A stretch of DNA of 64,000 nucleotides. Origin: Flavobacterium sharifuzzamanii (GTDB lineage: Bacteria > Bacteroidota > Bacteroidia > Flavobacteriales > Flavobacteriaceae). The stretch lies in the NCBI RefSeq assembly GCF_003254585.1, contig NZ_QJGZ01000039.1, forward strand, positions 62,001 through 126,000, written 5' to 3'. Numbering within the stretch: position 1 is the stretch's first letter; each line of letters opens with the position of its first letter. A program made the translations under genes and the position numbers. The notes under the pieces were generated by a model. The model saw nothing but the letters and a program-made list of their open reading frames with translations, searched no databases and was not told the origin of the DNA. Shown here one piece after another: positions 42,469-51,349 of the stretch.

Positions 42469-45333
42469 TTAACCGACTAGGTTAATGATTTTTCCAGGAA
42501 CAATAATCACTTTATTTGGCGTTCTTCCGTCTAAGTGTTTTTGTGTTCTCTCGTCTTTCATTACGATTTCTTCGATTTGTTCTTTGGTTAAATCTAAAGG
42601 CAATTCGATTGTGAAACGCATTTTTCCGTTGAAAGAAACTGGATATTCTTTATTCGTTTCAACTAAATGTTTTTCTTCAAAAATTGGGAAAGCTACTTCA
42701 GAAATTGAAGTTGTATGTCCTAATTTCGACCATAATTCTTCAGCAATATGCGGTGCATAAGGCGAAACCAAAATTGCTAATGGCTCTAAAATCGCTTTTG
42801 AATGACAGTTTTGAGAAGACAATTCATTCACACAAATCATAAACTGAGAAACCGAAGTATTGAAAGAGAAATTCTCAATGTCTTCAGCCACTTTTTTGAT
42901 GGTTTTATGCAATGATTTCAAGTTGTCTTTTGTTGGTTCGTCGTTGTTTACGATTAAACCATTATCATCAAAATACAATCTCCATAATTTTTTCAAGAAA
43001 CCAAAAACTCCAGAAATACCAGCAGTATTCCAAGGTTTTGCCTGCTCTAATGGGCCTAAAAACATTTCGTATAAACGTAATGTATCAGCACCGTATTCTG
43101 CGCAAATATCATCTGGAGTTACAACATTATAGTATGATTTCGACATTTTTTCGACTTCGCGTCCTACAATGTATTTTCCGTTTTCATCAAAAATAAATTC
43201 TGCTGTATTGAAATCTTCTCTCCAAGCTTTGAACTTTTCGATATTTAATTCATCCGAAGAATTTACAAAATGAACATCAACACGAATTGGCTGTACATTT
43301 TGACCTTCAATTTTATTTTTAGATACAAAAGTATTTGTACCTTCTAATCTGTAAACATAAGCCGTCGTACCCAAAATCATTCCCTGATTAATCAGTTTTT
43401 TGAATGGTTCTTCGGTTGGAGCAAAACCTTTGTCTTTTAAGAATTTGTTCCAGAAACGAGAATACAATAAGTGACCTGTTGCGTGCTCACTTCCTCCAAT
43501 GTATAAATCTACATTTTCCCAGTAAGCCAATGCTTCTTTACTTGCAAATTCAGTTTCGTTGTGCGCATCCATATAACGCATCCAGTACCATGAACTTCCC
43601 GCCCAACCTGGCATTGTATTCAATTCTAAAGGAAAAATAGTGTCATTGTCAACCAAATCGGTATTGACAACTTTGTTTTGTTTTGTATCCCAAGCCCAAA
43701 CTGCTGCGTTTCCTAATGGAGGCAAACCGTCTTCTGTTGGCAAATATTTCTCAACTTCAGGCAAAATAATTGGCAAATGTTGCGTCTCGATCATTTTAGG
43801 TAATCCATTCACGTAATAAACTGGAAATGGCTCTCCCCAATAACGCTGACGAGAGAAAACAGCATCACGCAAACGGTAATTTGTTTTACCTTTTCCTTGA
43901 CCGATTTCTTCTAATTTTTCAATCGCTTTTTGAGTTCCTTTTTTATAATCTAATCCGTTTAAGAAATCAGAATTTGCAATTTCAACGTTATCTTTTGATC
44001 CGTAAGCTGCTTCAGAAATATCAACATTAGCGAAGATATTTTTGATTTCCTGCATTCCGTTCTGACCTTTAAAGAAATTAGCAAACGCATAATCTCTTTC
44101 GTCTCCACAAGGAACCGCCATTACAGCACCAGTTCCGTAACCAGCCAAAACATAATCTCCAATCCAAACCGGAATTGGTTCTTTTGTAAATGGATGTTCT
44201 GTATAAGCTCCTGTAAACACACCAGAAATAGTTTTTACATCGGCCATACGCTCACGTTCAGAACGTTTTGCTGTTTTTTCGATATACGCTTCAACAGCTT
44301 CTTTTTGTTCTGGAGTTGTAATTTTAGCTACCAAATCATGTTCTGGCGCCAAAGTCATAAAAGTAACTCCGAAAATAGTATCAGGGCGAGTAGTGAAAAC
44401 TTCGATTACCTCATCATGCTTTTTCACATTAAAAGTTACCAAAGCCCCAACCGATTTCCCGATCCAGTTTCTTTGAGATTCTTTGATAGATTCACTCCAA
44501 TCGATATCATTTAAACCTTGAAGCAAGCGTTCGGCATAAGCAGAAATTCGCATACTCCATTGTGTCATTTTTTTTCTTATAACAGGAAAGCCTCCACGTT
44601 CAGAAACTCCGTTTACGATTTCGTCATTTGCCAAAACAGTTCCTAAGCCTGGACACCAGTTTACTTCTGTTTCTGCCAAATAGGTTAATCTATATTGCAA
44701 AAGGATTTTTTCTTGTTCATCTTTAGAAAATGCATTCCATTCGCTTGACGAAAAAACAGCAATATTATCATCAGAAACTGCATTTACATTTGCATTTCCT
44801 TCATTTCCAAAAACAGCAACTAAAGTCGAAATATCTTCTGCTTTGTCTGTCGTTTTATTATACCAAGAATTGAACAACTGGATAAAAATCCATTGTGTAT
44901 GTTTATAATAATCAGGATTTGACGTACGAACTTCGCGAGCCCAGTCAAAAGAAAAACCGATTTTATCTAATTGTTTTCTATAACCCGCAATTTGTTTTCC
45001 TTCTTTATCAACTCCACCGTCAATATTTACACGCGTTGTATCTTCTGGACGCTGTCCTGTCTGAATCGCATATTGTTCAGCCGGTAATCCGAAACTATCG
45101 TAACCCATTGGGTGCAAAACATTGAAACCTTGATGTCTTTTGAAACGAGAATAAACATCTGAAGCAATATAACCCAGCGGATGCCCTACGTGTAATCCTG
45201 CTCCAGATGGATAAGGAAACATGTCGAGTACATAATGTTTCGGTTTTTCAGAGTTATTTTTTGCTGCAAAAGTTTGATTTTCTGCCCAATATTTTTGCCA
45301 TTTGGCTTCAATTTCGTTTGGATTGTATTTCAT
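42469..45333 (-). CDS. leuS: leucyl-tRNA synthetase
   Basis: Charges tRNA-Leu with leucine in the cytoplasm. It has 954 residues from ATG 45333; the longer reading to 45402 is rejected because it would include the promoter's downstream region. The HIGH-type motif is in PYPSGAGLHVGHPLGY (about 40-55). The CP1 editing domain includes TTRPDTIFGVTF. The KMSKS motif is in EKMSKSYYNVV near residue 720. The anticodon-binding and C-terminal domains are present. The long insert and length are normal for Bacteroidota. Confidence 0.97.
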   Translation of the reverse strand: MKYNPNEIEAKWQKYWAENQTFAAKNNSEKPKHYVLDMFPYPSGAGLHVGHPLGYIASDVYSRFKRHQGFNVLHPMGYDSFGLPAEQYAIQTGQRPEDTTRVNIDGGVDKEGKQIAGYRKQLDKIGFSFDWAREVRTSNPDYYKHTQWIFIQLFNSWYNKTTDKAEDISTLVAVFGNEGNANVNAVSDDNIAVFSSSEWNAFSKDEQEKILLQYRLTYLAETEVNWCPGLGTVLANDEIVNGVSERGGFPVIRKKMTQWSMRISAYAERLLQGLNDIDWSESIKESQRNWIGKSVGALVTFNVKKHDEVIEVFTTRPDTIFGVTFMTLAPEHDLVAKITTPEQKEAVEAYIEKTAKRSERERMADVKTISGVFTGAYTEHPFTKEPIPVWIGDYVLAGYGTGAVMAVPCGDERDYAFANFFKGQNGMQEIKNIFANVDISEAAYGSKDNVEIANSDFLNGLDYKKGTQKAIEKLEEIGQGKGKTNYRLRDAVFSRQRYWGEPFPVYYVNGLPKMIETQHLPIILPEVEKYLPTEDGLPPLGNAAVWAWDTKQNKVVNTDLVDNDTIFPLELNTMPGWAGSSWYWMRYMDAHNETEFASKEALAYWENVDLYIGGSEHATGHLLYSRFWNKFLKDKGFAPTEEPFKKLINQGMILGTTAYVYRLEGTNTFVSKNKIEGQNVQPIRVDVHFVNSSDELNIEKFKAWREDFNTAEFIFDENGKYIVGREVEKMSKSYYNVVTPDDICAEYGADTLRLYEMFLGPLEQAKPWNTAGISGVFGFLKKLWRLYFDDNGLIVNNDEPTKDNLKSLHKTIKKVAEDIENFSFNTSVSQFMICVNELSSQNCHSKAILEPLAILVSPYAPHIAEELWSKLGHTTSISEVAFPIFEEKHLVETNKEYPVSFNGKMRFTIELPLDLTKEQIEEIVMKDERTQKHLDGRTPNKVIIVPGKIINLVG

Positions 45334-45398
45334 TTTATAAGGTTCAAAGTTGCAAAGTGACAAAGGTTCAAAGGTTTTATCACTTAATGAATTATCGC

Positions 45399-45430
45399 GC
45401 AAATTTACATTTATTGTGCATTGTTACAAA
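45399..45430 (-). promoter_or_regulatory. leuS promoter
   Basis: On the minus strand TTTG (45430-45427), 19 bases, then TAAATTTGC (45407-45399): a textbook Bacteroidota promoter, 65 bases before the start codon. Confidence 0.75.
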
Positions 45431-45464
45431 GCTATTTCATTGACAAACAAATAAAATAACAAAT

Positions 45465-45515
45465 TACTTATTTTTAATTAAGTAAAAATACTTATGTTTG
45501 CATTCAAAATACTTA
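45465..45515 (+). promoter_or_regulatory. operator array and promoter of the ModE-like gene
   Basis: A perfect dyad TACTTA-N8-TAAGTA (45465-45484) is followed by two more TACTTA words (45489-45494, 45510-45515). The -7 box TATGTTTGC (45493-45501) lies among them. This fits a self-binding regulator covering its own promoter. Confidence 0.6.
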
Positions 45516-45610
45516 GGACAGTTATTCGTTATCAATTAATTTCTTAAAAGAAGGAAAGAATATTTTTATTAATTAATCATTATTTTTACAAAATTCATAA
45601 AGGAATAAAA

Positions 45611-45958
45611 ATGAATAAGGACAAAAAATATTCGGTGGAAGTTCGTGTTTGGATTGAGGAAACTGAAGGCGCATTTCTTGGAATTGGAAAAATCTGGCTT
45701 TTAGAAAATATTCGAAAAACGGGATCAATTACCAATGCTGCAAAAGAAATGAAAATGGCGTATCGCCAAGCTTGGCAATTGGTTGAAGAAATGAATCAGC
45801 GTGCCGAATCTCCATTGGTTGCAAAACTTCTTGGAGGAAAAGGTGGCGGCGGTGCAAAACTGACCGAAGCTGGAGAAAAAGCCATTGCTGTTTTTTATGA
45901 AGTTGAAAAGCGTATTAAAGAGTTCGCTCAGAGAGAAACTCAGAATTTGAAATTTTAA
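45611..45958 (+). CDS. ModE-like winged-helix regulator, DNA-binding domain only
   Basis: A 115-residue regulator matching the N-terminal domain of ModE (LysR-type winged helix). ENIRKTGSITNAAKEMKMAYRQAW gives the recognition region (split over about 37-60). LLGGKGGGGAKLTEAGEKAI (about 76-95) is a ModE-family hallmark. The molybdate-binding TOBE domains of E. coli ModE are absent, as in many short ModE homologues. It precedes a TonB-dependent receptor and a molybdopterin-fold lipoprotein, so a metal-oxyanion response is plausible, though not proven. Confidence 0.85.
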   Translation: MNKDKKYSVEVRVWIEETEGAFLGIGKIWLLENIRKTGSITNAAKEMKMAYRQAWQLVEEMNQRAESPLVAKLLGGKGGGGAKLTEAGEKAIAVFYEVEKRIKEFAQRETQNLKF

Positions 45959-45968
45959 AAACAAATAT

Positions 45969-46112
45969 TTAAACACATAGAATCATAGATTTTGTAATCG
46001 CAAAAAAGGCGTTTCACTTGCATTAATACACATAGCAGAACTATGTTTAGAAACTAGTTTCTTATTACAATCTTTTATAATGAAAGAAAAAACTATGTTT
46101 CTATGTGTTTAA
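45969..46112. repeat. inverted-repeat element (AAACACATAGAA ends)
   Basis: AAACACATAGAATCATAG at the left is matched by an inverted AACTATGTTTCTATGTGTTT at the right, giving a 144-bp element in the gap between the ModE-like and receptor genes. It contains no ORF. Confidence 0.6.
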
Positions 46113-46137
46113 AAAACCAAAACCATTTTTTTTAATC

Positions 46138-46165
46138 TTCAGTATTCATTTTAAAACATACTGAA
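46138..46165 (+). promoter_or_regulatory. dyad upstream of the TonB-dependent receptor gene
   Basis: TTCAGTAT-N12-ATACTGAA, an 8-bp-arm perfect dyad, lies 17 bases before the start codon at 46183. It could be an operator of the adjacent regulator. Confidence 0.5.
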
Positions 46166-46182
46166 TTTAACTGCCAAAAACC

Positions 46183-48738
46183 ATGAACCAAAAAATGTAT
46201 TTATTCTTTGTTTTTATAAGTCTTAAAAGTTTTTCTCAAGTCCAAAATTCAAAAACACGAGACAGCATTAAAAAAGAAGAACTGAATGAAATTGTAATTA
46301 CAGCCTCTCGCCGTTCCGAAAAATTAATGCATTCTCCCATAAGTATCGAGCAATTAAAATCGGCGGAAGCCAAAATAATGGGATCGCCGAGTATTTATGA
46401 AGCACTAGAAAATGTAAAAGGAGTTCAGATTATTACGCCAAGTTTAGGTTTTAAAGTTATAAATACACGTGGTTTTGCCAATTCTACCAATGTTCGATTT
46501 GCGCAATTAGTTGACGGAATCGATAATCAGGCGCCACATTTGGGTGCTCCAATTGCAAACGCCTTGGGAGCAAATGATTTGGATATTGACAAAATCGAAA
46601 TTATTCCAGGAACAGCCGCCGCTTTGTACGGAATGAATGCCATTAATGGTTTGGCAAATATTCAAACCAAAAATCCTTTTGAATATCAAGGAATCGCTGT
46701 CCAGCAATTAACAGGAGTGAATCATGTCGGAAATATTGATCGATTTTCACCGAAAGTATATTCACAGTTTAATTTAAGAATTGCCAAAGCTTTCAATGAA
46801 AAATTAGCTTTCAAAATAAATGCCTCAACTACAGGTGGAACAGATTGGGTTGCAGATGACAGAACCGATTTGGCTCCAAATGCCAATGCTTCGACAGGTT
46901 TGTTTGGCTCAGATAATCCAGCATACGACGAAGTTAACGGTTACGGAAACGAATCGGCAAATAGAAAAACATTAAATTTAAATGGCAAAAATTATGTTGT
47001 TGCCAGAACGGGTTATCGTGAAACTGACATTTCTGACTACGAAATTAAAAATTACAAAGCCGATTTTGGATTGTATTTTCGTCCAAAAAAAGATCACGAA
47101 CTTTCTGTGACTTACAAAACAGCTTTAATCAATACGATTTATCAGCGTTCAAATAGATTTCGTTTAGATAATTATACTTTAAATCAATTTTCTGCGGACT
47201 ATCACACTCCTATTTTTCAGGTAAAAGCTTATGCAACAACAGAGAACACTGGCGATTCGTATAATATGCGTTCGTTGGCAGAAAATATGGATCGCGCTTA
47301 CAAATCGGATGATAAATGGTTTGCAGATTATAGTACAGCTTATAAAAATGCTGTTGCAGGCGGAGCAAGCGCTGCCGATGCGCACAGAATTGCCCGAACA
47401 CAATCTGATGCAGGAAGATTTCTGCCTGGAACAGAAGCCTACGAACAAAAGAAAAAAGAATTGATCGATATCAACAATTGGGATATTGGCGCGGCTTTGC
47501 GAGTAAAATCGACTTTGGTTCATGGCGAAGGATTGATTAATTGGGACAAAGCTTTTGTTTCTTTCTTCGAAAAAATTGATGCAAAACTTTTGAGCGGTGT
47601 CGATTACAGAAATTATATTATTGTTCCCGACGGAAATTATTTCATCAATCCAGTTCATGCTGACGAAAATCTGACGTATAAAAAAACTGGCGCTTTCACA
47701 CAAGTGACAAAAGATTTTTTTTCAGATAAATTACGTTTGGGTGCAACTGTCAGAATGGATAAAGCAGACTATTTTGATGCAAAATTCACACCTCAGTTTA
47801 CAGCAGTTTATTCACCAAAAGAAAGTTTAAACTTTAGAGCTTCTTATCAAAACGGTTATCGTTTTCCGAGTATTTTTGAAGGTTTTTCTAATGTAAATTC
47901 AGGCGGTGTAAAACGTGTTGGTGGATTGCGAATTATGTCTGACGGAATTTTTGAGAATTCATACACCAAAGCTTCAATTGATAAATTTCAAGCGCAAGTA
48001 AATACCGATGTGAATACAAATGGCTTGACTCAAGCACAGGCCATCGAAAAAAATAAAAATACGATTCAGAAAAATCCGTACACGTATTTAGAACCTGAAT
48101 TTGTAAAATCGTTTGAAGTTGGTTTTAGAGGAATTGCTTTAAACAGAAGTCTTTTTATCGATGCCGATTTCTATTATAACTCTTATAAAAACTTCATAGC
48201 GCAAGTTGAAGCAAGTATTCCCAACACAACAGATCCAAACTTGATTCCGACTGCTTTATATTCTAAAAACACTCAAAATCGTTACAGACTTTGGACCAAT
48301 TCTAAAAGTAAAATTTACAATTACGGAGGAAGCTTAGGTTTGAAATACCGTTTTGATAATACTTTCAGCGCGCTTACCAATTTAACTTATACCAAACTCG
48401 ACAGAACTGATGACAAAGATGGCTTGGAAGACGGTTTCAACACGCCAGAGTTTAACGTAAACGGAACTTTAATCGCTCAAAATATCTGGAAAAGTCTTGG
48501 TGCAAGTGTTACGGCACGTTATCAAAACAATTTTGATTACGTTTCTTTCTTAGTCAGCGGAACCGTTCCTGCATATTGGTCAATGGATGCACAGGTAAAT
48601 TACGCTTTCAAAAAAGGCATTTCAGCAAAATTAGGAGGAACAAATATTCTGAATAAACCTTATACTTCAATTCTCGGCGGACCATCAATTGGCGGATTAT
48701 ATTATTTGTCATTAGTTTGGGAAACCAGCAAATTCTAA
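46183..48738 (+). CDS. TonB-dependent receptor
   Basis: An 851-residue outer-membrane importer. It has a signal peptide (about 1-19). There is no carboxypeptidase-like domain, so the plug starts early (about 35-165: ELNEIVITASRRSEKLMHSP, then ALENVKGVQIITPS, then IEIIPGTAAALYGMNAING). A long barrel ends in VWETSKF. This layout is closer to siderophore or metal-chelate receptors than to SusC. It follows the ModE-like regulator and is separated by 13 bases from the lipoprotein gene, which suggests an operon. Uptake of molybdate, tungstate or a chelate is a hypothesis. Confidence 0.88.
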   Translation: MNQKMYLFFVFISLKSFSQVQNSKTRDSIKKEELNEIVITASRRSEKLMHSPISIEQLKSAEAKIMGSPSIYEALENVKGVQIITPSLGFKVINTRGFANSTNVRFAQLVDGIDNQAPHLGAPIANALGANDLDIDKIEIIPGTAAALYGMNAINGLANIQTKNPFEYQGIAVQQLTGVNHVGNIDRFSPKVYSQFNLRIAKAFNEKLAFKINASTTGGTDWVADDRTDLAPNANASTGLFGSDNPAYDEVNGYGNESANRKTLNLNGKNYVVARTGYRETDISDYEIKNYKADFGLYFRPKKDHELSVTYKTALINTIYQRSNRFRLDNYTLNQFSADYHTPIFQVKAYATTENTGDSYNMRSLAENMDRAYKSDDKWFADYSTAYKNAVAGGASAADAHRIARTQSDAGRFLPGTEAYEQKKKELIDINNWDIGAALRVKSTLVHGEGLINWDKAFVSFFEKIDAKLLSGVDYRNYIIVPDGNYFINPVHADENLTYKKTGAFTQVTKDFFSDKLRLGATVRMDKADYFDAKFTPQFTAVYSPKESLNFRASYQNGYRFPSIFEGFSNVNSGGVKRVGGLRIMSDGIFENSYTKASIDKFQAQVNTDVNTNGLTQAQAIEKNKNTIQKNPYTYLEPEFVKSFEVGFRGIALNRSLFIDADFYYNSYKNFIAQVEASIPNTTDPNLIPTALYSKNTQNRYRLWTNSKSKIYNYGGSLGLKYRFDNTFSALTNLTYTKLDRTDDKDGLEDGFNTPEFNVNGTLIAQNIWKSLGASVTARYQNNFDYVSFLVSGTVPAYWSMDAQVNYAFKKGISAKLGGTNILNKPYTSILGGPSIGGLYYLSLVWETSKF

Positions 48739-48751
48739 AACACAACTTTCT

Positions 48752-49342
48752 ATGAAAACTAAAAATTACATTCTCGTTCTTTTAATTGCATTTTCATGCT
48801 CCATGTGCAATTCTTCAAAAAAAGAAGAAAAAAATTCAACTGAAAAAACTTCCGAAACTAAAAATCATAAACATGATGCTCTTTCGCCAGAAGACAGCTT
48901 GAAATTAGTAGATCATCAAATCGAAGTAAAAGGCGAAGTTGAATTTCCGCTGCAATTAACTGTCGATTCTTTGAAGAAAATGAAAGTTACAACCATTAAT
49001 AATTTCAAAATTTTAGGTAAAAATGGAGAAGTAAAACGAGAAGTAAAAACCTGTAAAGGCGTTTTACTGAGAGACATTTTAGAAAAAGCCAAAATCAAAC
49101 AAGAAGATCATAAAGACCGAAATTTCTATATTGTAGAAAGAGCTTCAGATAATTACAAAGCAACTTTTTCTTGGGCAGAACTTTTCAATAATCCGACAGG
49201 AGAAAATGCTTATATCCTTTTTGAAGAAAATGGGAAACCAATTAAAAACGGGGAGATGATTGCGGTTTGCAAAAATGATGTTCGAACTGGACCTCGACAT
49301 GTTTATTGGCTAAAAAGTATTGAAGTTTATAAGGTTAAGTAA
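48752..49342 (+). CDS. molybdopterin-oxidoreductase-fold lipoprotein
   Basis: A 196-residue lipoprotein with candidate lipid cysteines C16 or C19, then a Lys/Glu/Thr linker including KNHKHD. The domain (about 60-196) resembles the sulfite-oxidase-type molybdopterin domain (PF00174): IEVKGEVEFPLQLTVDSLKK, VKTCKGVLLRDILEKA with a cysteine in the conserved slot, and RTGPRHVYWLKSIEV. It is shorter than catalytic members, so it may bind cofactor or ligand rather than catalyse. It is co-transcribed with the receptor gene. Confidence 0.78.
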   Translation: MKTKNYILVLLIAFSCSMCNSSKKEEKNSTEKTSETKNHKHDALSPEDSLKLVDHQIEVKGEVEFPLQLTVDSLKKMKVTTINNFKILGKNGEVKREVKTCKGVLLRDILEKAKIKQEDHKDRNFYIVERASDNYKATFSWAELFNNPTGENAYILFEENGKPIKNGEMIAVCKNDVRTGPRHVYWLKSIEVYKVK

Positions 49343-49580
49343 AGGTTCTGAGGTTCTGAGATGCTAAGATTCTAAGGCACTAAGTTTTTTTGCTCGCAAA
49401 GTCGGGAAATCGCAAAATCTTTATTCACTCAATTTTAATATCTTCTTGTCAAACATAGCCCGTGGTTTCAACCACGGGAGACGTATTTGCATATTCTGCG
49501 TGCCATGATAGTGTACCCGTGGTTGAAACCACGGGCTATGTTTAAAAAACGATACGCACAAAACGCAAAGCTCTGCGTTT
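49343..49580. repeat. two inverted CCGTGGTT palindromes and a CTAAG repeat
   Basis: The start (49342-49390) holds the GGTTCTGAGG/CTAAGG repeat. Palindromes CCCGTGGTTTCAACCACGGG (49459-49478) and CCCGTGGTTGAAACCACGGG (49516-49535) lie in opposite orientation, flanked by ATAG and CTATG. No ORF is credible. Confidence 0.75.
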
Positions 49581-49915
49581 TTTTTGCCACAGATTAAAAG
49601 GATTTACACCGATTTAAAAAATCATTTTAATTCTTTTAATCTGTGGCTATACTTTTTAATTGCGAATCTTGCGAAAGGCTTTGCGTAATTTTTTGCCACA
49701 GATTAAAGGATTTACACAGATTTAAAAAATCATTCTAATTCTTTTAATCTGTGGCTATACTTTTTAATTGCGAATCTTGCGAAAGGCTTTGCGCAATTTT
49801 TTGCCACAGATTAAAAGGATTTACACAGATTTTAAAAAAATCATTTTAATCTCTTTAATCTGTGGCTACACTTTTACTTTCCGAACCTTGCGAAAGGCTT
49901 TGCGTACTTTGCGGT
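49580..49915. repeat. three tandem copies of a 108-bp repeat
   Basis: Units start at about 49580, 49690 and 49798. Each holds a GCCACAGATTAAA/TTTAATCTGTGGC hairpin (49586-49647, 49695-49755, 49803-49866) and a shared TTGCGAAAGGCTTTGCG tail. Copies differ at only a few positions, the third most. A single related hairpin lies at 1530-1590. ORFs within are repeat-derived. Confidence 0.85.
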
Positions 49916-50027
49916 TAAATAAAAACTTTTATTCAAGATTTAAATCGTACTTTTAAGTATAAAAGTTTGTTATTAACTTTAAATAAAGAAATTCTTTATT
50001 ATTTTTACCACATAATTTAAGCAAACT

Positions 50028-50903
50028 ATGAGTTCTAACTTTGATAAATTTCAAAAACGCAGGTTAATTTCCTCTTATTTTTCGGTAGTTTTAAGTGTAT
50101 TCTTGGTATTATTCCTTTTGGGAGTACTGGGTTTATTCATTATTAATTCTAAACAATTGGCTGACGATTTTAAAGAAAAAATTGCAATGACAGTTTTCTT
50201 CAAAAATGAAGCGAATGATAGTATTATCAAAGCATTTAACACTGAACTTAAAAGAGCGCCTTTTGCTAAATCTTTTGTTTATGTATCGAAAGAAAAAGCG
50301 GCAAAAGAACACACTGATATTATCGGAGAAGATTTCTTAACCTTTTTGGGAGAAAATCCTTTATTGAATTCATACGACATTCACTTAAAAGCTGATTATG
50401 TAGAAAGAGACAGTATCGTTAAGATTGAAAGTAACTTTCGCAAAAATGCAATGATTTCAGATATTGTTTACGACAAACAATTGGTAAATCTTGTAAATGA
50501 CAACATCAGAAAAGTAAGTATGTGGATTTTGATCATCAGTGGTTTCTTGACAGTAATTGCAGTTTTATTAATCAATAGTTCATTGCGTTTATCTATACAT
50601 TCAAATCGTTTTATTATCAAAACTATGCAAATGGTTGGAGCAACAAAAGCTTTTATCCGTAAGCCTTTTGTAATGCGTAGCGTAAAACTTGGAATGCTTG
50701 GTGCTGGTTTAGCCATTATTGCTTTAATCGCACTTTTATTATATGTAGACACTAATTTCCCTGGTTTAGGAATTCTAGAAGACAAAGTTTTAACTGGATT
50801 AGTTTTGGTTGCCGTTTTCGGATTAGGAGTTCTAATTACTTGGGTAAGTACACATTTTGCAACACAACGTTTCTTGAATTTAAGAACTGACGATCTTTAT
50901 TAA
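50028..50903 (+). CDS. ftsX: cell-division ABC-type permease FtsX
   Basis: A 291-residue membrane protein that, with the ATPase FtsE (not in window), controls peptidoglycan hydrolases at the septum. It has an N-terminal membrane helix (about 21-43) and a periplasmic domain (about 45-165). Three C-terminal spans carry the FtsX core with FIIKTMQMVGATKAFIRKPF (about 197-216). It starts after a repeat-filled gap. Downstream DUF3098, uppP and truB follow in the order seen in other Flavobacteria, suggesting a cell-envelope operon. Confidence 0.9.
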   Translation: MSSNFDKFQKRRLISSYFSVVLSVFLVLFLLGVLGLFIINSKQLADDFKEKIAMTVFFKNEANDSIIKAFNTELKRAPFAKSFVYVSKEKAAKEHTDIIGEDFLTFLGENPLLNSYDIHLKADYVERDSIVKIESNFRKNAMISDIVYDKQLVNLVNDNIRKVSMWILIISGFLTVIAVLLINSSLRLSIHSNRFIIKTMQMVGATKAFIRKPFVMRSVKLGMLGAGLAIIALIALLLYVDTNFPGLGILEDKVLTGLVLVAVFGLGVLITWVSTHFATQRFLNLRTDDLY

Positions 50904-51010
50904 TTTTTGATTTTAGATTGCAGACTTTAGATTTTAGATTATAACGCCTTCGCTTTTGCTCAGGCTACAAATAAACAAACTCAGCTTTGCTGGTTTAACA
51001 AAAGATAAAA

Positions 51011-51268
51011 ATGAAAAACAACAATAATAAAGAAGAACAACAAGTTCAAAAACAGGAATTTCTTTTTGACAGCATCAATTATAAAATTTTATTGATTGGT
51101 ATTGCTGTAATTGCGCTAGGGTTTATTTTAATGTCTGGCGGAGGAAGTAAAGATCCAAATGTTTTTAACGAAGAAATTTTTAACTTTAGACGTATTCGTT
51201 TAGCACCAACAACTGTTCTAATCGGTTTTGGAATCACGATTTATTCTATCTTCAAAAAATCTAAATAA
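51011..51268 (+). CDS. DUF3098 small membrane protein
   Basis: An 85-residue protein: a polar Asn/Glu/Gln-rich head (1-25) and two membrane helices (about 27-45 and 62-78). The loop between them contains GGGSKDPNVFNEEIFNFRR, the typical DUF3098 stretch. It lies between ftsX and uppP on the same strand, a conserved arrangement. The role is unknown; context suggests an envelope or division function. Confidence 0.85.
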   Translation: MKNNNNKEEQQVQKQEFLFDSINYKILLIGIAVIALGFILMSGGGSKDPNVFNEEIFNFRRIRLAPTTVLIGFGITIYSIFKKSK

Positions 51269-51289
51269 TATAGGTTTATAGATTTTTTG

Positions 51290-51313
51290 TCACCCTGAGC
51301 GAAGTCGAAGGGC
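51290..51313. repeat. GTCACCCTGAGCGAAGTCG dispersed repeat fragment
   Basis: GTCACCCTGAGCGAAGTCG followed by AAGGG lies between the DUF3098 and uppP genes. It is a half-copy resembling the GTCATCCTGAGG element, without a matching inverted arm. Confidence 0.5.
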
Positions 51314-51349
51314 AATCTGAAATCTGAAATCTGAAATCTAAAATTCTAA

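Noticed and set aside
49580..49915. Possible CRISPR array
   Set aside because: The three units are about 108 bp, with identical interiors rather than short repeats with unique spacers, and no cas genes are near.
49768..49956. 62-residue frame with LRKALR repeats
   Set aside because: It is created by the tandem 108-bp repeat, with no start context or family.
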